From contig BQWY01000001.1 of assembly GCA_036984305.1 (NCBI GenBank), positions 3,989,501 through 4,053,500 of the forward strand: a stretch of 64,000 nucleotides of DNA, read 5' to 3'. The notes under the pieces were generated by a model. That model searched no databases. It saw only the letters and a program-made list of their open reading frames with translations, and was not told where the DNA came from. This stretch comes from Nitrospira sp. (GTDB taxonomy: Bacteria; Nitrospirota; Nitrospiria; Nitrospirales; Nitrospiraceae). Below are positions 1-8,977 of the stretch, in pieces (positions within the stretch are counted from its first letter, which is position 1; the number at the start of each line of letters is the position of its first letter). A program made the position numbers and the translations under genes.

Positions 1-136
1 AGTAATCGCCGTGGACCACCTGCCCCGCAGGAAGCACGGCCCGCTTCTGGAAACGCCCCTCAACCGACTCCTCGTCGGCCCAGACCGTCGTTGACGTCGC
101 CACCACGCTCACGAGCAGCAGGATGAAAATGTTCAT
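1..136 (-). CDS. secreted protein, N-terminal 45 residues only (runs off window)
   Basis: Partial gene whose first 45 codons are visible. The ATG at 136 overlaps the TGA of the upstream permease as ATGA, and an AGGAGG ribosome site lies at 145-150. The protein starts MNIFILLLVSVVATSTTVWA, a clear signal peptide with probable cleavage after TVWA, so it is exported. The visible mature part ends around LPAGQVVHGDY, which faintly resembles the start of bactofilin-like or adhesin-like beta-repeat proteins, but that is a guess from ten residues. Being the last gene in the exporter operon suggests an envelope role. Confidence 0.75.
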   Translation of the reverse strand, partial: MNIFILLLVSVVATSTTVWADEESVEGRFQKRAVLPAGQVVHGDY

Positions 137-1317
137 TGGAATTGCCTCCTGAATCTCCAGAGGCCGAGTCCGAAAAGGACCCCGCCCAAGCCGGCCATGG
201 CCGCGACGGAAGGCCACAAGAGGTTGAGTCCCACCCCCTTCAACAGAATCCCATGCGTGACGTCAATGTAGTACCGGAGGGGCGACAAGGCCATGATGGC
301 ACGGACCCAACCCGGCATCGCTTCGAAGGGAGTCGTGATGCCGGACAACAGGAGCATGGGCGCCACGATGAGCAGCGAAAACATTCCAACCTGCGCTTGA
401 TTTCGGGTCACGGTGGCGACAAACAAACCGAGCCCCGCAGTCGTCAAGCAATACAACGCCGTAAGCACAAAAAATAATGGCGCGCTGCCCCGCATCGGGA
501 CGTCAAAGGCCGGCCTGAGTACGCTCACGAACGCGAATCCAGTCAACAGTACAATGACCAACGTCATCGCCAGCACCTTAGAGAGCATAATCTGCAGCGG
601 CGTCACCGGAGCCACCAACAACTGCTCGACCGTCCCCCGCTCCTTCTCCCGGACCAGGGCCGCCGCCGGCAGCAAGACCGCGAACAGCGTGATCATGCGC
701 AGAATATGCGAGATCGACTGAAACCACGTTTCGTTCTGATCCTGATTGAACCACACGCGATGGGCACTTGACACGACCGGAAACCAAGCCGTGCCGTCCG
801 CGGCGTCGGTCCCTCTCATTGTGGTACGCTCCAAGGCAAATGCCGATACGATGCGCGCGGCGTACCCTGCGGCCGACAGACCTTGCGGGGCGTTGGTCGT
901 ATCGACTTGAAGTTGGACTGCGGCCGGCTCACCGCGCGAGATCCTCTCGTGGAATCGTGGCGGAATATCCAGCACCGCCATGGCCTCCCCGCGATCGAGG
1001 CTTCGCACTCCGTCATCGGGGTCCTGCACTTCCCCGTCGAATCGAAAATAAGGCGGCTGGAACCGATGGATCAGTTCGCGCGAGGACCGGCTGTGGTCGC
1101 CGTCATGGACCAGCAGCCTTGCATTATTCAGCTGCATCGTAATCCCCGCGCCGCTGATATAGACGGACAGAGAAAACGAATAGAAGAGGAATAGGAGGAG
1201 CGGGATATCCCGACCAAGCTGTAACAACTCCTTCCGCGTCATGACGAACAATCGCCGTCCCCACAATCGGCCCGCTCCGGTTCCGATCTCGCCAATCGCT
1301 CCGCCTCTTCCATCCAC
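133..1317 (-). CDS. ABC-2 type transporter permease (YbhR/YbhS-like), second copy
   Basis: 394 residues starting at GTG. It has the ABC-2 permease layout: one membrane segment near residues 35-55, a large extracytoplasmic domain (about 60-200), then five hydrophobic segments from about 210 to 385. The family signature ALVREKERGTVEQLLVAP precedes the transmembrane core. It lies 44 bases downstream of a second, similar permease, so the two probably form a heterodimeric channel. The energy source would be the fused double ATPase at 3236-5230, in the arrangement of E. coli ybhG-F-S-R. The substrate cannot be read from sequence; YbhFSR-type systems export drugs or cations. Confidence 0.9.
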   Translation of the reverse strand: MDGRGGAIGEIGTGAGRLWGRRLFVMTRKELLQLGRDIPLLLFLFYSFSLSVYISGAGITMQLNNARLLVHDGDHSRSSRELIHRFQPPYFRFDGEVQDPDDGVRSLDRGEAMAVLDIPPRFHERISRGEPAAVQLQVDTTNAPQGLSAAGYAARIVSAFALERTTMRGTDAADGTAWFPVVSSAHRVWFNQDQNETWFQSISHILRMITLFAVLLPAAALVREKERGTVEQLLVAPVTPLQIMLSKVLAMTLVIVLLTGFAFVSVLRPAFDVPMRGSAPLFFVLTALYCLTTAGLGLFVATVTRNQAQVGMFSLLIVAPMLLLSGITTPFEAMPGWVRAIMALSPLRYYIDVTHGILLKGVGLNLLWPSVAAMAGLGGVLFGLGLWRFRRQFQ

Positions 1318-1328
1318 CCGCTTCCCCC

Positions 1329-1349
1329 CTTACCTTTTACCGTTCACCG
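1329..1349. repeat. short 7-bp periodic repeat between permease genes
   Basis: Three consecutive heptads read CTTACCT, TTTACCG and TTCACCG in the 44-base gap between the two permease genes. The same YTYACNN heptad style recurs at 5240-5295 and 8765-8785. See the finding on heptad arrays. Confidence 0.5.
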
Positions 1350-1361
1350 ACAGGGCGGGCG

Positions 1362-2516
1362 TCACACCTTCGGGCGCTTCGTGAACAACCCATATGCGAT
1401 CACCCGAAGCACCGCTGCGATAAGCGCCAGCGCCGCCAGATCCGTCCACATCGCATGGATACCCAACTGCTTTAGAAAACTCCCTCGCACCACGTTGGTG
1501 TAATACATTCCCGGGAAGAGATGCGCTTGCCATCGTGCACCCGCGCTCAAGGACGACACCGGGACGAGGAGGCCGGAAAACAAAATGGTGGGAAGCATCG
1601 CGATGACGATCGTAATAATCAGCGCCGCCATCTGCGTTCGGACCATGAGGGAAACCAGAAGGCCGATTCCTGTCGCGCAGAGGACGAACAGCAGCGAGCC
1701 GAGGAAGAAAACCGCGAACGAACCTTTGAATGGCACCCTGAACAGACCGATCGCCATCGTCCAGAGGACCACGACGTTGATAGACGAAATGACGAAATAT
1801 GGCAGCAATTTGCCGACCAGAAATTCGGCCCGGCTCACGGTTGCACTGTAGATGTTGTAAATGGATCCTGTCTCTTTTTCTCGGACGACGCCCAATGCGG
1901 TCAACAGCGGCGCGGAGACCATGAGCGTAAACATGATGAGCGCCGGAACCATCGACCAGGTGCTACGGACTTCTTCGTTGTACAGATACCGGGTTTCCAG
2001 ATACACCGGCCGCACGAGGCGGCCTGCGGCGTCCGGTGACAGTCCGCGTGTCCGGCCAAGATATTCGGCCAGACGTTCCTGTGTGAACGCGGCATTGATG
2101 GCAATGACGTAGCCTTTGGTAATATCGACGTAGAGCGGAAACGTACCGTCGAGAACCGTTTGCACGGAGACGGGCTTGCCGGCGGCGAGCCGCTCTCCGA
2201 ACCGATCCGGGATCACGATCGCCACCCGCACCGCGGTCTCGCCCAACAGGCGGTCGATCTCCTCCTCGTCACTTACCGATCCTCGGAAGTCGAAGTAACG
2301 GGATTCTATGAATCGGTACAGATAGTCCCGACTCAATGCAGACCGATCCCGATCCAGGACGGCGAACGGGACGCGTTCCACGTCCAGCACCAGCCCATAT
2401 CCGAAGACCACCATCCACAGCGCAGGCAACAGGAAGGCCATGAGCAGGAAAATGCGGTCTCGGATCGTTTCCCGCCATTCCTTGGACGCCACCGCTTTCA
2501 CACGAATGAGGTTCAT
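1362..2516 (-). CDS. ABC-2 type transporter permease (YbhS/YbhR-like), first copy
   Basis: 384 residues from the ATG at 2516. AGGA sits nine bases upstream; an in-frame GTG one codon earlier is the alternative start. An N-terminal membrane anchor (about 25-45) is followed by an extracytoplasmic domain and a five-helix core with the family motif GVVREKETGSIYNIY. It pairs with the permease at 133-1317 and is fed by the fused ATPase at 3236-5230. The operon also supplies an HlyD adaptor and a TolC-type channel, so the assembled machine should span both membranes. Confidence 0.9.
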   Translation of the reverse strand: MNLIRVKAVASKEWRETIRDRIFLLMAFLLPALWMVVFGYGLVLDVERVPFAVLDRDRSALSRDYLYRFIESRYFDFRGSVSDEEEIDRLLGETAVRVAIVIPDRFGERLAAGKPVSVQTVLDGTFPLYVDITKGYVIAINAAFTQERLAEYLGRTRGLSPDAAGRLVRPVYLETRYLYNEEVRSTWSMVPALIMFTLMVSAPLLTALGVVREKETGSIYNIYSATVSRAEFLVGKLLPYFVISSINVVVLWTMAIGLFRVPFKGSFAVFFLGSLLFVLCATGIGLLVSLMVRTQMAALIITIVIAMLPTILFSGLLVPVSSLSAGARWQAHLFPGMYYTNVVRGSFLKQLGIHAMWTDLAALALIAAVLRVIAYGLFTKRPKV

Positions 2517-2635
2517 CACGAACCATCCTGGACTGAGACCGCTGCATTCACGAGACTGAGTGGAAGGACTGACACCCTTCTTCGCGGTTGCGCGTGGTGT
2601 CTACCCCCGTCCTGAGCACCTCGGATTGGGTGTGC

Positions 2636-2728
2636 TTACCGCTTCTTCTTCCATCCCTTTAACAGGAGCACCACGCCGATCACCCCAATCACGATGGCCA
2701 AAACTCCTACCCACGCCAACGGATCCAC
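2636..2728 (-). CDS. 30-residue single-pass membrane peptide
   Basis: A tiny open frame starts at GTG with GGGAGG seven bases upstream. The peptide is VDPLAWVGVLAIVIGVIGVV followed by LLLKGWKKKR: one hydrophobic helix of about 20 residues, then a strongly basic tail, which predicts N-out/C-in topology. It lies between the DUF2231 gene and the first permease on the same strand. It could be a small accessory subunit of the exporter, but no family is recognised. A similar-sized membrane peptide is at 40163-40264, beside another exporter operon. Confidence 0.6.
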   Translation of the reverse strand: MDPLAWVGVLAIVIGVIGVVLLLKGWKKKR

Positions 2729-2770
2729 CGCCTGCCTCCCTTCCGTATTGCCCGCTCTCCCAGCGATATC

Positions 2771-3205
2771 TTATCGGGTGGTGAGCGCCAACACCCCCGC
2801 ACCGTAGCCGTACACGAGATCGCCGCCAAAGTAACTGGCCGCCAGCAGCACCATGACACCCGCTATACCCAGCGTGAGCGTGAGGATGTGCTTGTCACGG
2901 ATCACTCCGACGTGGACCGCCAGCCGCAGTGCGAGGACAATCGCGAAGACCCAAAACGTGGCGAAGCCCAGCATTTCGTGAATCTCCAGCGCCCGCTCCG
3001 GAATCCCGCCGTGTTCGACCGCCTCCTCCTCGACATGTCCCGTGACGATGGCGAGACCCGCGGACAGGAGCCCGAGCACCAGCAGGGAGAAAGCGGTTTC
3101 TCGAAATCTTTCGGAACGCCACCACAGGGCGACGAAGTCGAATGCCACACTGGTAATGAGCAAGGCAATGGGAAAATGGACGATCATGGGGTGGATGGGG
3201 TGCAT
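2771..3205 (-). CDS. DUF2231 family membrane protein
   Basis: 144 residues when started at the ATG at 3205. In-frame TTG (3217) and GTG (3214) codons are alternatives, and none has a strong ribosome site. The start MHPIHPMIVHFPIALL is the typical opening of DUF2231 proteins. Four hydrophobic helices follow, with conserved His in the first two and a GH at the end of the second. Relatives often sit near haem or copper proteins, and a haem role has been proposed for the family. Here it is embedded in an exporter operon between the ATPase and permease genes, which is unusual. Confidence 0.85.
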   Translation of the reverse strand: MHPIHPMIVHFPIALLITSVAFDFVALWWRSERFRETAFSLLVLGLLSAGLAIVTGHVEEEAVEHGGIPERALEIHEMLGFATFWVFAIVLALRLAVHVGVIRDKHILTLTLGIAGVMVLLAASYFGGDLVYGYGAGVLALTTR

Positions 3206-3235
3206 CGTGATCACCAACCCGACGTTCTGCCCGCG

Positions 3236-5230
3236 CTACGCCGGGCTCGATTCTCGCTCCAACGTCATGACCCGGTAGACGAAGACATCCTCCAGACTCA
3301 GCGGGCGGCCGACCATATTCGTGACCTGGACCCGACCTGCCGCGAGCGCACGCGTGGCACGATCGGAGTCGACTGCGGGATCGCGTGAAAAGAAATGGAT
3401 CCGCGCGCCGAACAGTGAGGCGTCGGAGAATCCCTCCCGTTGCAATAGACGGAGCGCGTCACCGGGACGGTCGGTCACGACCTCCCATAACTGGCCCGCC
3501 TCGGCCTCGACCTGACGTTTCATCTCGCTCGGAGCGCCTTCTGCCACAATCCGGCCCGCGTACATGATGGCGAGATGATCACAGTGTTCCGCTTCGCTCA
3601 TATGGTGGGTGGTGATCAAAATTCCGACCCCTTCCTCTCGCGCCAACCGCGACAGAATGTCCCAAAATTGACGCCGACCGACCGGGTCGACTCCCGAGGT
3701 CGGCTCGTCGAGAAAGAGTACGTGTGGACGATGTACGAGCGCACAACCGAGCGCCAGTCGCTGCCTGACCCCCATCGGCAAACGCCCGGTCAACTCGGCC
3801 TCAAATCCTCCCAAGCCGGCCATCCCCACGATCCAATGGAATCGCTCAGTGGACTGTTTGCGATCGAGGCCGTAAATGCCGGCAAACAGCCGAATGTTTT
3901 CCTCCACGGTCAGATCCAGATACAGCGAGAACGCCTGTGACATGTAACCGATCCGCTCCTTGATGGTGTCGCCCGCCGCGGTCATGTCTGCCCCCGCGAC
4001 CCACCCCGCACCGCCGCTGGGCCGGAGAATGCCGTTGAGCATCTTGATGACCGTCGTCTTGCCGGCCCCGTTGGCCCCCAACAGACCGAAGATTTCTCCG
4101 GCTTCCACCTGGAAACTGACCGAGTCAACCGCTCGAAAAGCACCGAAGTCCCGAACGAGACTCCTAGCCTCGATCGCCAATCGGCGCTCGTCCGGAACCG
4201 AGGCCTTCGGTGCGGTCGCTGCCGGCGTCGGCGCGGCCTGCCGACGCAGCAATAGCGCAACAAACACATCCTCCAATTCCGGCTCTTCCAGGCGGAGGTC
4301 GTGTGGTTCGAGGTCGCCGAGCTTCGAGTGGAGTTCGACTTTGGCAGCCTCGTGATCTGTCTGCTCGGCGAACACGTGCAGCCGCGGACCCAGAGGCTCG
4401 ACCTGGCGATACGCTCCCTTGAGCCTATTCAGGGCATCGAGCTGGGGTGTGGCCTGAAAGGTCATCATCGTTCCTGGGACCAAGGTGCGCACGTGCGAAG
4501 GCGTCCCCTGGGCCAACACGGTGCCGTTCGAGAGAAACGACAATCGATGGAATCGCTCGGCTTCATCCATGTAGGCCGTGGACACGAGGGCCGTCATGCC
4601 CTTCTCCTCCGACCATTCCGCAAGAATCGCCCAGAAGTCCCGGCGCGACACGGGATCGACTCCCGTCGTCGGTTCGTCCAGAATCGCCAGTTCCGGCTCA
4701 TGAATCAGTGTGCAGATGAGCCCCAGCTTCTGTTTCATGCCGCCCGAAAGATGCTTCATGGCGCGATCTCGGAATCCGTTCAGCCTGGTCATGGACAGCA
4801 AGCGGCTCTTGCGTTCGGTCAGCGCGTGTTCGGGCACGAGCCGTAAGCGTGCGAAGAAATCGACGTTCTCTTCGACCGAAAGCTCGGGGTAGAGACTCAG
4901 GCCGAGTCCCTGCGGCAAGAACCCAATCCGATGTTTCACGTGCTCCGCAGCTCGCTCAGAATCGATCTCGGTCCCGAACACCTGCGCCGTTCCCGCGTCA
5001 TAGGTGAGCACACCGGCGATCGCTTTCATCAGACTGCTCTTGCCCGCCCCATCGGGACCGATGAGCCCGTAGATTTCGCCTCGGCCAACTTCTAAATCGA
5101 CCCCGCTGAGGGCCTCGTGCCGCTTGTACCGCTTCACCAATGCGGACACCCGCACCACGTTGTCGGAATGCTGAGCGTTGAGTGCTGAGTGCTGGGGCGA
5201 TGCTGGCTCCATGATGTCTGCGCGCGTCAC
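3236..5230 (-). CDS. fused double ABC ATPase (YbhF-like)
   Basis: 664 residues with two complete nucleotide-binding domains in one chain. Domain 1 has Walker A GPDGAGKSS, signature LSGGMKQ and Walker B LAILDEPTTGVDP. Domain 2 has Walker A GANGAGKTT and Walker B VLFLDEPTSGVDP, but its signature reads LPMGVRQ instead of LSGGQ, so that site is probably weak or degenerate. The start is GTG at 5230, with an ATG six codons later as the alternative. The first 20 residues partly encode a heptad DNA repeat. It energises the two ABC-2 permeases downstream, with the HlyD adaptor immediately upstream. Confidence 0.93.
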   Translation of the reverse strand: MTRADIMEPASPQHSALNAQHSDNVVRVSALVKRYKRHEALSGVDLEVGRGEIYGLIGPDGAGKSSLMKAIAGVLTYDAGTAQVFGTEIDSERAAEHVKHRIGFLPQGLGLSLYPELSVEENVDFFARLRLVPEHALTERKSRLLSMTRLNGFRDRAMKHLSGGMKQKLGLICTLIHEPELAILDEPTTGVDPVSRRDFWAILAEWSEEKGMTALVSTAYMDEAERFHRLSFLSNGTVLAQGTPSHVRTLVPGTMMTFQATPQLDALNRLKGAYRQVEPLGPRLHVFAEQTDHEAAKVELHSKLGDLEPHDLRLEEPELEDVFVALLLRRQAAPTPAATAPKASVPDERRLAIEARSLVRDFGAFRAVDSVSFQVEAGEIFGLLGANGAGKTTVIKMLNGILRPSGGAGWVAGADMTAAGDTIKERIGYMSQAFSLYLDLTVEENIRLFAGIYGLDRKQSTERFHWIVGMAGLGGFEAELTGRLPMGVRQRLALGCALVHRPHVLFLDEPTSGVDPVGRRQFWDILSRLAREEGVGILITTHHMSEAEHCDHLAIMYAGRIVAEGAPSEMKRQVEAEAGQLWEVVTDRPGDALRLLQREGFSDASLFGARIHFFSRDPAVDSDRATRALAAGRVQVTNMVGRPLSLEDVFVYRVMTLERESSPA
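5169..5196. repeat. four 7-bp repeats inside the ATPase gene start
   Basis: Four heptads on the plus strand read TGCTGAG, CGTTGAG, TGCTGAG and TGCTGGG; on the minus strand they read as CTCAGCA-type units. They lie inside the first codons of the ATPase gene and encode its odd PQHSALNAQHSD stretch. Confidence 0.6.
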
Positions 5231-5239
5231 CTTCTACGG

Positions 5240-5295
5240 TTTACGCTTCACTTCTCACCCTTCACTCCTCAGTCCTTACTTCTCTCCGCTCAGGT
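5240..5295. repeat. eight 7-bp YTCACYY-type tandem repeats
   Basis: Eight consecutive degenerate heptads occupy the 59-base gap between the HlyD and ATPase genes and touch the end of the HlyD gene: TTTACGC, TTCACTT, CTCACCC, TTCACTC, CTCAGTC, CTTACTT, CTCTCCG and CTCAGGT. The period is exactly seven bases. They face the inverted heptads at 5169-5196 across the ATPase start codon. Confidence 0.65.
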
Positions 5296-6399
5296 CCTTG
5301 GTTTCGCCCAGGCGACGTCGTCTTTCCAACGGATGATCGCGTCCGCCGGCAACCCCGGCGTCAGTCGATGATCCGGGTTCTCGGCCAGGTACAGCTTGAC
5401 CGCATAGATCAGCTTCACCCGCTCATCGGACGTCTGCACTTCCTTCGGCGTGAATTCGGCAGTCGAGGCAATGTAGCGCACGGTCGCGTCGACCGGCTGG
5501 TCGGGAAATGCATCGGTATGCACCCGAGCCGGCAGGCCCAGTCGCACCTTGCCGATTTGCCTTTCCGGCACGAACACTTTGAGGTACAGCCGATCGAGAT
5601 CGACCAACTCGAACAACGGCGCCCCAGCCATCACCACCTCGCCGACATCGACCATCCGCGTTGTGATCGTTCCGGCGATGGGGGCGGTGATCGTCAAATC
5701 AGTCAACACGCTCTCGGCTTCGTTCAACGTGGCTTCGGCCTGATCCCGCTGTCGTTCCAGGGCCGCAATCTCTTCTTCCTTGGCGCGAATCCGTTTCCAT
5801 CCCAGTTCCGCTTGGGCCAACTCCTTGCTCGCCTTCACCAGGGCCGACTCCGCTGCCGAGACGTCATTGGTCGCCACTGTCAGTCGCGCCCGCGCCTGAT
5901 CGTATTGTTGTCGGGCAACGGCTTGTTCGGGAAGCAAATTACGGAGCCGCCGTTCATCCAATCGGGCTTCGTGCTCAACTGCCTTCGCTTTCTGCAGCTC
6001 GGCCCTCGCTTGATCCAGGTGGGACTGAGCCGATTCGATGGCCAACGGCACCTCCAGATTCAGCACCGACAACGTCGTATGCGCCGCCTGCACCTGTGCC
6101 TCCACCGACGCCCAGGCCTGCCGCGTCTGCTCGACCCTCGCCTGCGTTTGAACGTCATCCAGCTGCACCAGCACATCGTTGGTGTGCACGACGTCGCCTT
6201 CGCGCACCAGCATTCGAACGATGCGCCCCGGGAACTTGCTCGCGACCATGACATGGTCGCCTTCGATCCTCCCGTTGGCTTGGATCAGCCCCTCGGGCAA
6301 GGGCGCATGCAGCCAGATGCGAGTGATCGTGAGCACACCCGCGACGAGAAGCAACCCGATCGCGCCCATGAGGATCCCGGTCGATTTCTTGAACGCCAT
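5290..6399 (-). CDS. HlyD/YbhG-like periplasmic adaptor protein
   Basis: 369 residues. An N-terminal membrane anchor (about 9-28) precedes a biotinyl-lipoyl half-domain with the family's NGRIEGDHVMVASKFPGRI region. A long coiled-coil hairpin follows (about 90-225, rich in Ala, Gln and Glu). Then come the second lipoyl half (DLTITAPIAGTITTRMVDVG) and beta-barrel domains. This is the adaptor that bridges an inner-membrane ABC transporter to a TolC-type channel. It lies between exactly those partners: TolC 40 bases upstream and the double ATPase 59 bases downstream. Confidence 0.93.
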   Translation of the reverse strand: MAFKKSTGILMGAIGLLLVAGVLTITRIWLHAPLPEGLIQANGRIEGDHVMVASKFPGRIVRMLVREGDVVHTNDVLVQLDDVQTQARVEQTRQAWASVEAQVQAAHTTLSVLNLEVPLAIESAQSHLDQARAELQKAKAVEHEARLDERRLRNLLPEQAVARQQYDQARARLTVATNDVSAAESALVKASKELAQAELGWKRIRAKEEEIAALERQRDQAEATLNEAESVLTDLTITAPIAGTITTRMVDVGEVVMAGAPLFELVDLDRLYLKVFVPERQIGKVRLGLPARVHTDAFPDQPVDATVRYIASTAEFTPKEVQTSDERVKLIYAVKLYLAENPDHRLTPGLPADAIIRWKDDVAWAKPRT

Positions 6400-6439
6400 G
6401 CCTCACGCGCCTGACCTGACGAGAGCCCCGCCGGCTCCT

Positions 6440-7831
6440 TCAGTAGATCTGCTCCAGTTGACCCTGCGCTCGCGCCAGATTGATGCGCGACGCGTTGTAC
6501 CGAAACAACGCTTCCACCAGATTGTCACGTCCTCTCGCCAGGGCGGCCTGGGCATTGGTGACGTCGATGTTCGTCGTCAGCCCTGCGGAGAAGCGGTCCC
6601 GGGCAAAGGTCAACTCTTTCTGCGCGAGCGCCAGACCCTTTTGCGCCACCGTCACCTGTTGCCGGGTAGACGTGAGCGTCAGCAAGGCATTGCGGACCTC
6701 CAGGGTCACCTGATCGGACACGTCCTTCATGCGGATCGCTTCTTGGCGCACTCGGCTTCTGGTTTCCGAGATGCGACTCTCACGTTGCCCCCCGTCGAAA
6801 ATGGGGACGGACAGCGTCACGCCGACCGTATGAGTCCCAACAGCCTCGTCCGGCTTGAGCCCAATCCATCCATAATCCCCATTGAAGGACAGCGACGGTA
6901 CTCGCTCACTGCTGACCGAACTCAGGGAGAGCGAGGCCAGCTTGTGTCGCGATTCCTGCGCCCTCAATTCCAATCGATGCTGATGGGCGACCGACAGCGC
7001 TTCATCGGGACCCTGTGTGGGAGTGTCCACCAACTTCAACTCGTCCGTCAGCACCACTCGGACACCGAAGTTGATGCCGAGGGTGCGGGTTAAATTGAGT
7101 TTTGCCGTTTCCACGTCGTTTTCCGCGATCAACAGTTGTTGTCGCTCGTTTTCGAGCTGGACTTCCTCGCGCGTGACGTCCAATCCCGTCGCGACGCCTG
7201 CCGCCTTTCGGTCGCTGGCCAACTTGAGGAGTTCCTGAGCCAGCGTCAGGTTTGCCTGCTTGGCCTTGACGGCCGCCTCGGCCCGGAGCGCTTCGACATA
7301 CAGCAACCCGACCGTCGCCGTCGTATCCCGCTTGGTAATCTCGGCTTCCAACCCCGCCACTTCGACTCCGGCCTTGGCGGCGCGCCACCGCTGAATCAGA
7401 GAGAGACTGAAGATGTTCTGTACGAGATTACCCCGCGCGTCAAAGACGTTGAACGGGTCAGTCTTGACTCCCTGGATCCCGAGCAGGGGAATGCTGCTGG
7501 GGGGGATGCCGAACGTCGCCAAGTTCACCGTTTGATTGCGCCCATTCACAAACCCCGACAGGTTGGGCATTAGAGCCCCAAAACTATGGTCGGCAGCCGC
7601 CTGAGCTGCGGCGATGCGCTCCTTGAGCAAGCGTACGATGCTGTTATTGTCGAGCGCGGCCTGGATCGCGTCCCTGAGACTCAACCGAAGCTCGGGCTCC
7701 GACGGCATGGCCTCCCCGGCCGATGCCGCTCCCCGCCCCGCTGTTCCCCACAGGACGAACACGAGGGCACCTGCCAACATCCAGGCGAATGCGGTTGCTC
7801 GTCCTCGAAACTGGCACCGGTATGAATTCAT
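6440..7831 (-). CDS. TolC-type outer membrane efflux protein
   Basis: 463 residues from the ATG at 7831; a GTG at 7885 is in frame but would place 18 residues before the signal peptide. A basic start is followed by a hydrophobic stretch (ATAFAWMLAGALVFVLWG). The mature protein has two internally similar halves with long helices beginning LSLRDAIQAALDNN and ELRAQESRHKLASL, typical of the TolC duplicated fold. It is the first gene of the exporter operon and provides the outer-membrane duct for the HlyD/ABC complex. Confidence 0.92.
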   Translation of the reverse strand: MNSYRCQFRGRATAFAWMLAGALVFVLWGTAGRGAASAGEAMPSEPELRLSLRDAIQAALDNNSIVRLLKERIAAAQAAADHSFGALMPNLSGFVNGRNQTVNLATFGIPPSSIPLLGIQGVKTDPFNVFDARGNLVQNIFSLSLIQRWRAAKAGVEVAGLEAEITKRDTTATVGLLYVEALRAEAAVKAKQANLTLAQELLKLASDRKAAGVATGLDVTREEVQLENERQQLLIAENDVETAKLNLTRTLGINFGVRVVLTDELKLVDTPTQGPDEALSVAHQHRLELRAQESRHKLASLSLSSVSSERVPSLSFNGDYGWIGLKPDEAVGTHTVGVTLSVPIFDGGQRESRISETRSRVRQEAIRMKDVSDQVTLEVRNALLTLTSTRQQVTVAQKGLALAQKELTFARDRFSAGLTTNIDVTNAQAALARGRDNLVEALFRYNASRINLARAQGQLEQIY

Positions 7832-8058
7832 GTGGGCAATGGACTTGGACCCTTCCGGAAAAAGCGACTGCAAGTGCGGCACCACCGGAGAAAGAAAGAG
7901 AAATTCATTGGGATTTCGTTATCTTGGCGGGGTTGGTTGCAGGCTGAAAATGAAGGAGAGGGTTGTGTCGCTACAACCGAGTCACGCGGCAATGTGGAAA
8001 AAAGCGACAGTCTTGTCGGTCGCGATACCATTCAGGCTTTGGGAAACCATACAGTTGA

Positions 8059-8748
8059 ATGCGCGGCATCCCTTATGCTCCTTCCAATAAGGTGGTGAAA
8101 TTGGCTTCGTATGAGCATGTGGTCACGATCCCGGTCGGATCAGTGCGTCTGGAAGGAATCCTTGCACTTCCTCAGGATCCAATCGGACTGGTACTGTTTG
8201 CGCATGGGAGCGGCAGCGGCCGCTTCAGCCCGCGGAATAATTTCGTGGCACGGCAACTCCATCAGGGACGAGTTGCGACGCTTCTGCTGGATTTGCTGGA
8301 GGAGCACGAGGCCGACGATCGATACCGGGTGTTCGACATCCCTCTACTGACCCAACGCGTGTATGGCGCCACACTATGGATTGCTGACCAACCTGCAACC
8401 CGTCATCTGCCAAGGGGATACTTCGGCGCAAGCACTGGAGCCGCTGCGGCCTTGCAGGCCGCTGCCCAACATCCGGATGTAGTGGCTGCGGTCGTATCCC
8501 GTGGCGGACGCCCGGACCTCGCCAATTCTTACCTTCCTCACGTAACCGCCCCTACCCTCCTGATCGTCGGGGGCAACGATGAACCGGTCATCGAATTGAA
8601 TCAGTCGGCGCTGTTACGCCTCCGTTGCGAGAAGCGGCTCGAGATCGTACCCGGCGCTACACATCTGTTCGAAGAACCTGGAACACTCGAAACCGTGGCG
8701 TCGCTGGCCCGGGGCTGGTTCGAAACCCATCTCCCGCATTCCAGCTAA
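8059..8748 (+). CDS. alpha/beta hydrolase, dienelactone-hydrolase-like
   Basis: 229 residues. The fold's nucleophile elbow is GASTGAAAA (Ser near residue 124), the acid is in GGNDEPV and the catalytic His in GATHLFEEPG, so the triad is complete. The oxyanion region is LFAHGSGSGR. The protein ends soon after the His, as in short YdeN/DLH-like hydrolases. Start choice is uncertain: ATG 8059 has no clear ribosome site, whereas TTG 8101 has AAGG eight bases before it. It is divergent from the TolC operon and separated from the next gene by about 230 bases. The substrate is unknown. Confidence 0.85.
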   Translation: MRGIPYAPSNKVVKLASYEHVVTIPVGSVRLEGILALPQDPIGLVLFAHGSGSGRFSPRNNFVARQLHQGRVATLLLDLLEEHEADDRYRVFDIPLLTQRVYGATLWIADQPATRHLPRGYFGASTGAAAALQAAAQHPDVVAAVVSRGGRPDLANSYLPHVTAPTLLIVGGNDEPVIELNQSALLRLRCEKRLEIVPGATHLFEEPGTLETVASLARGWFETHLPHSS

Positions 8749-8764
8749 CTGGGGGCTCCTCCCG

Positions 8765-8785
8765 TCTCACCTTTCACGTTGCACG
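8765..8785. repeat. 7-bp periodic repeat downstream of hydrolase gene
   Basis: Three heptads read TCTCACC, TTTCACG and TTGCACG just after the hydrolase stop codon. They are of the same type as at 1329 and 5240. Confidence 0.5.
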
Positions 8786-8977
8786 GCTCCAAGACTGTCC
8801 CGTCACGCCGCTGGGTCTCGACGTCCTGGTGGGGAGAAATTCCTCATCCAGTAAGGCACCCTAGTCCGGTACACGGAATCTCCTACGGTCTCCGCCCACA
8901 TGCCGGCACCATGGCCGCGGCACCTGTCTTGCGAGGAATTATGCCGTGATAGACAGCGTCAACGATTCCACCGAGTC

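Noticed and set aside
5240-5295. CRISPR-like or minisatellite array
   Set aside because: The units are seven bases without spacers, so this is not CRISPR. It was kept as a short tandem repeat. No CRISPR array was seen anywhere in the window.
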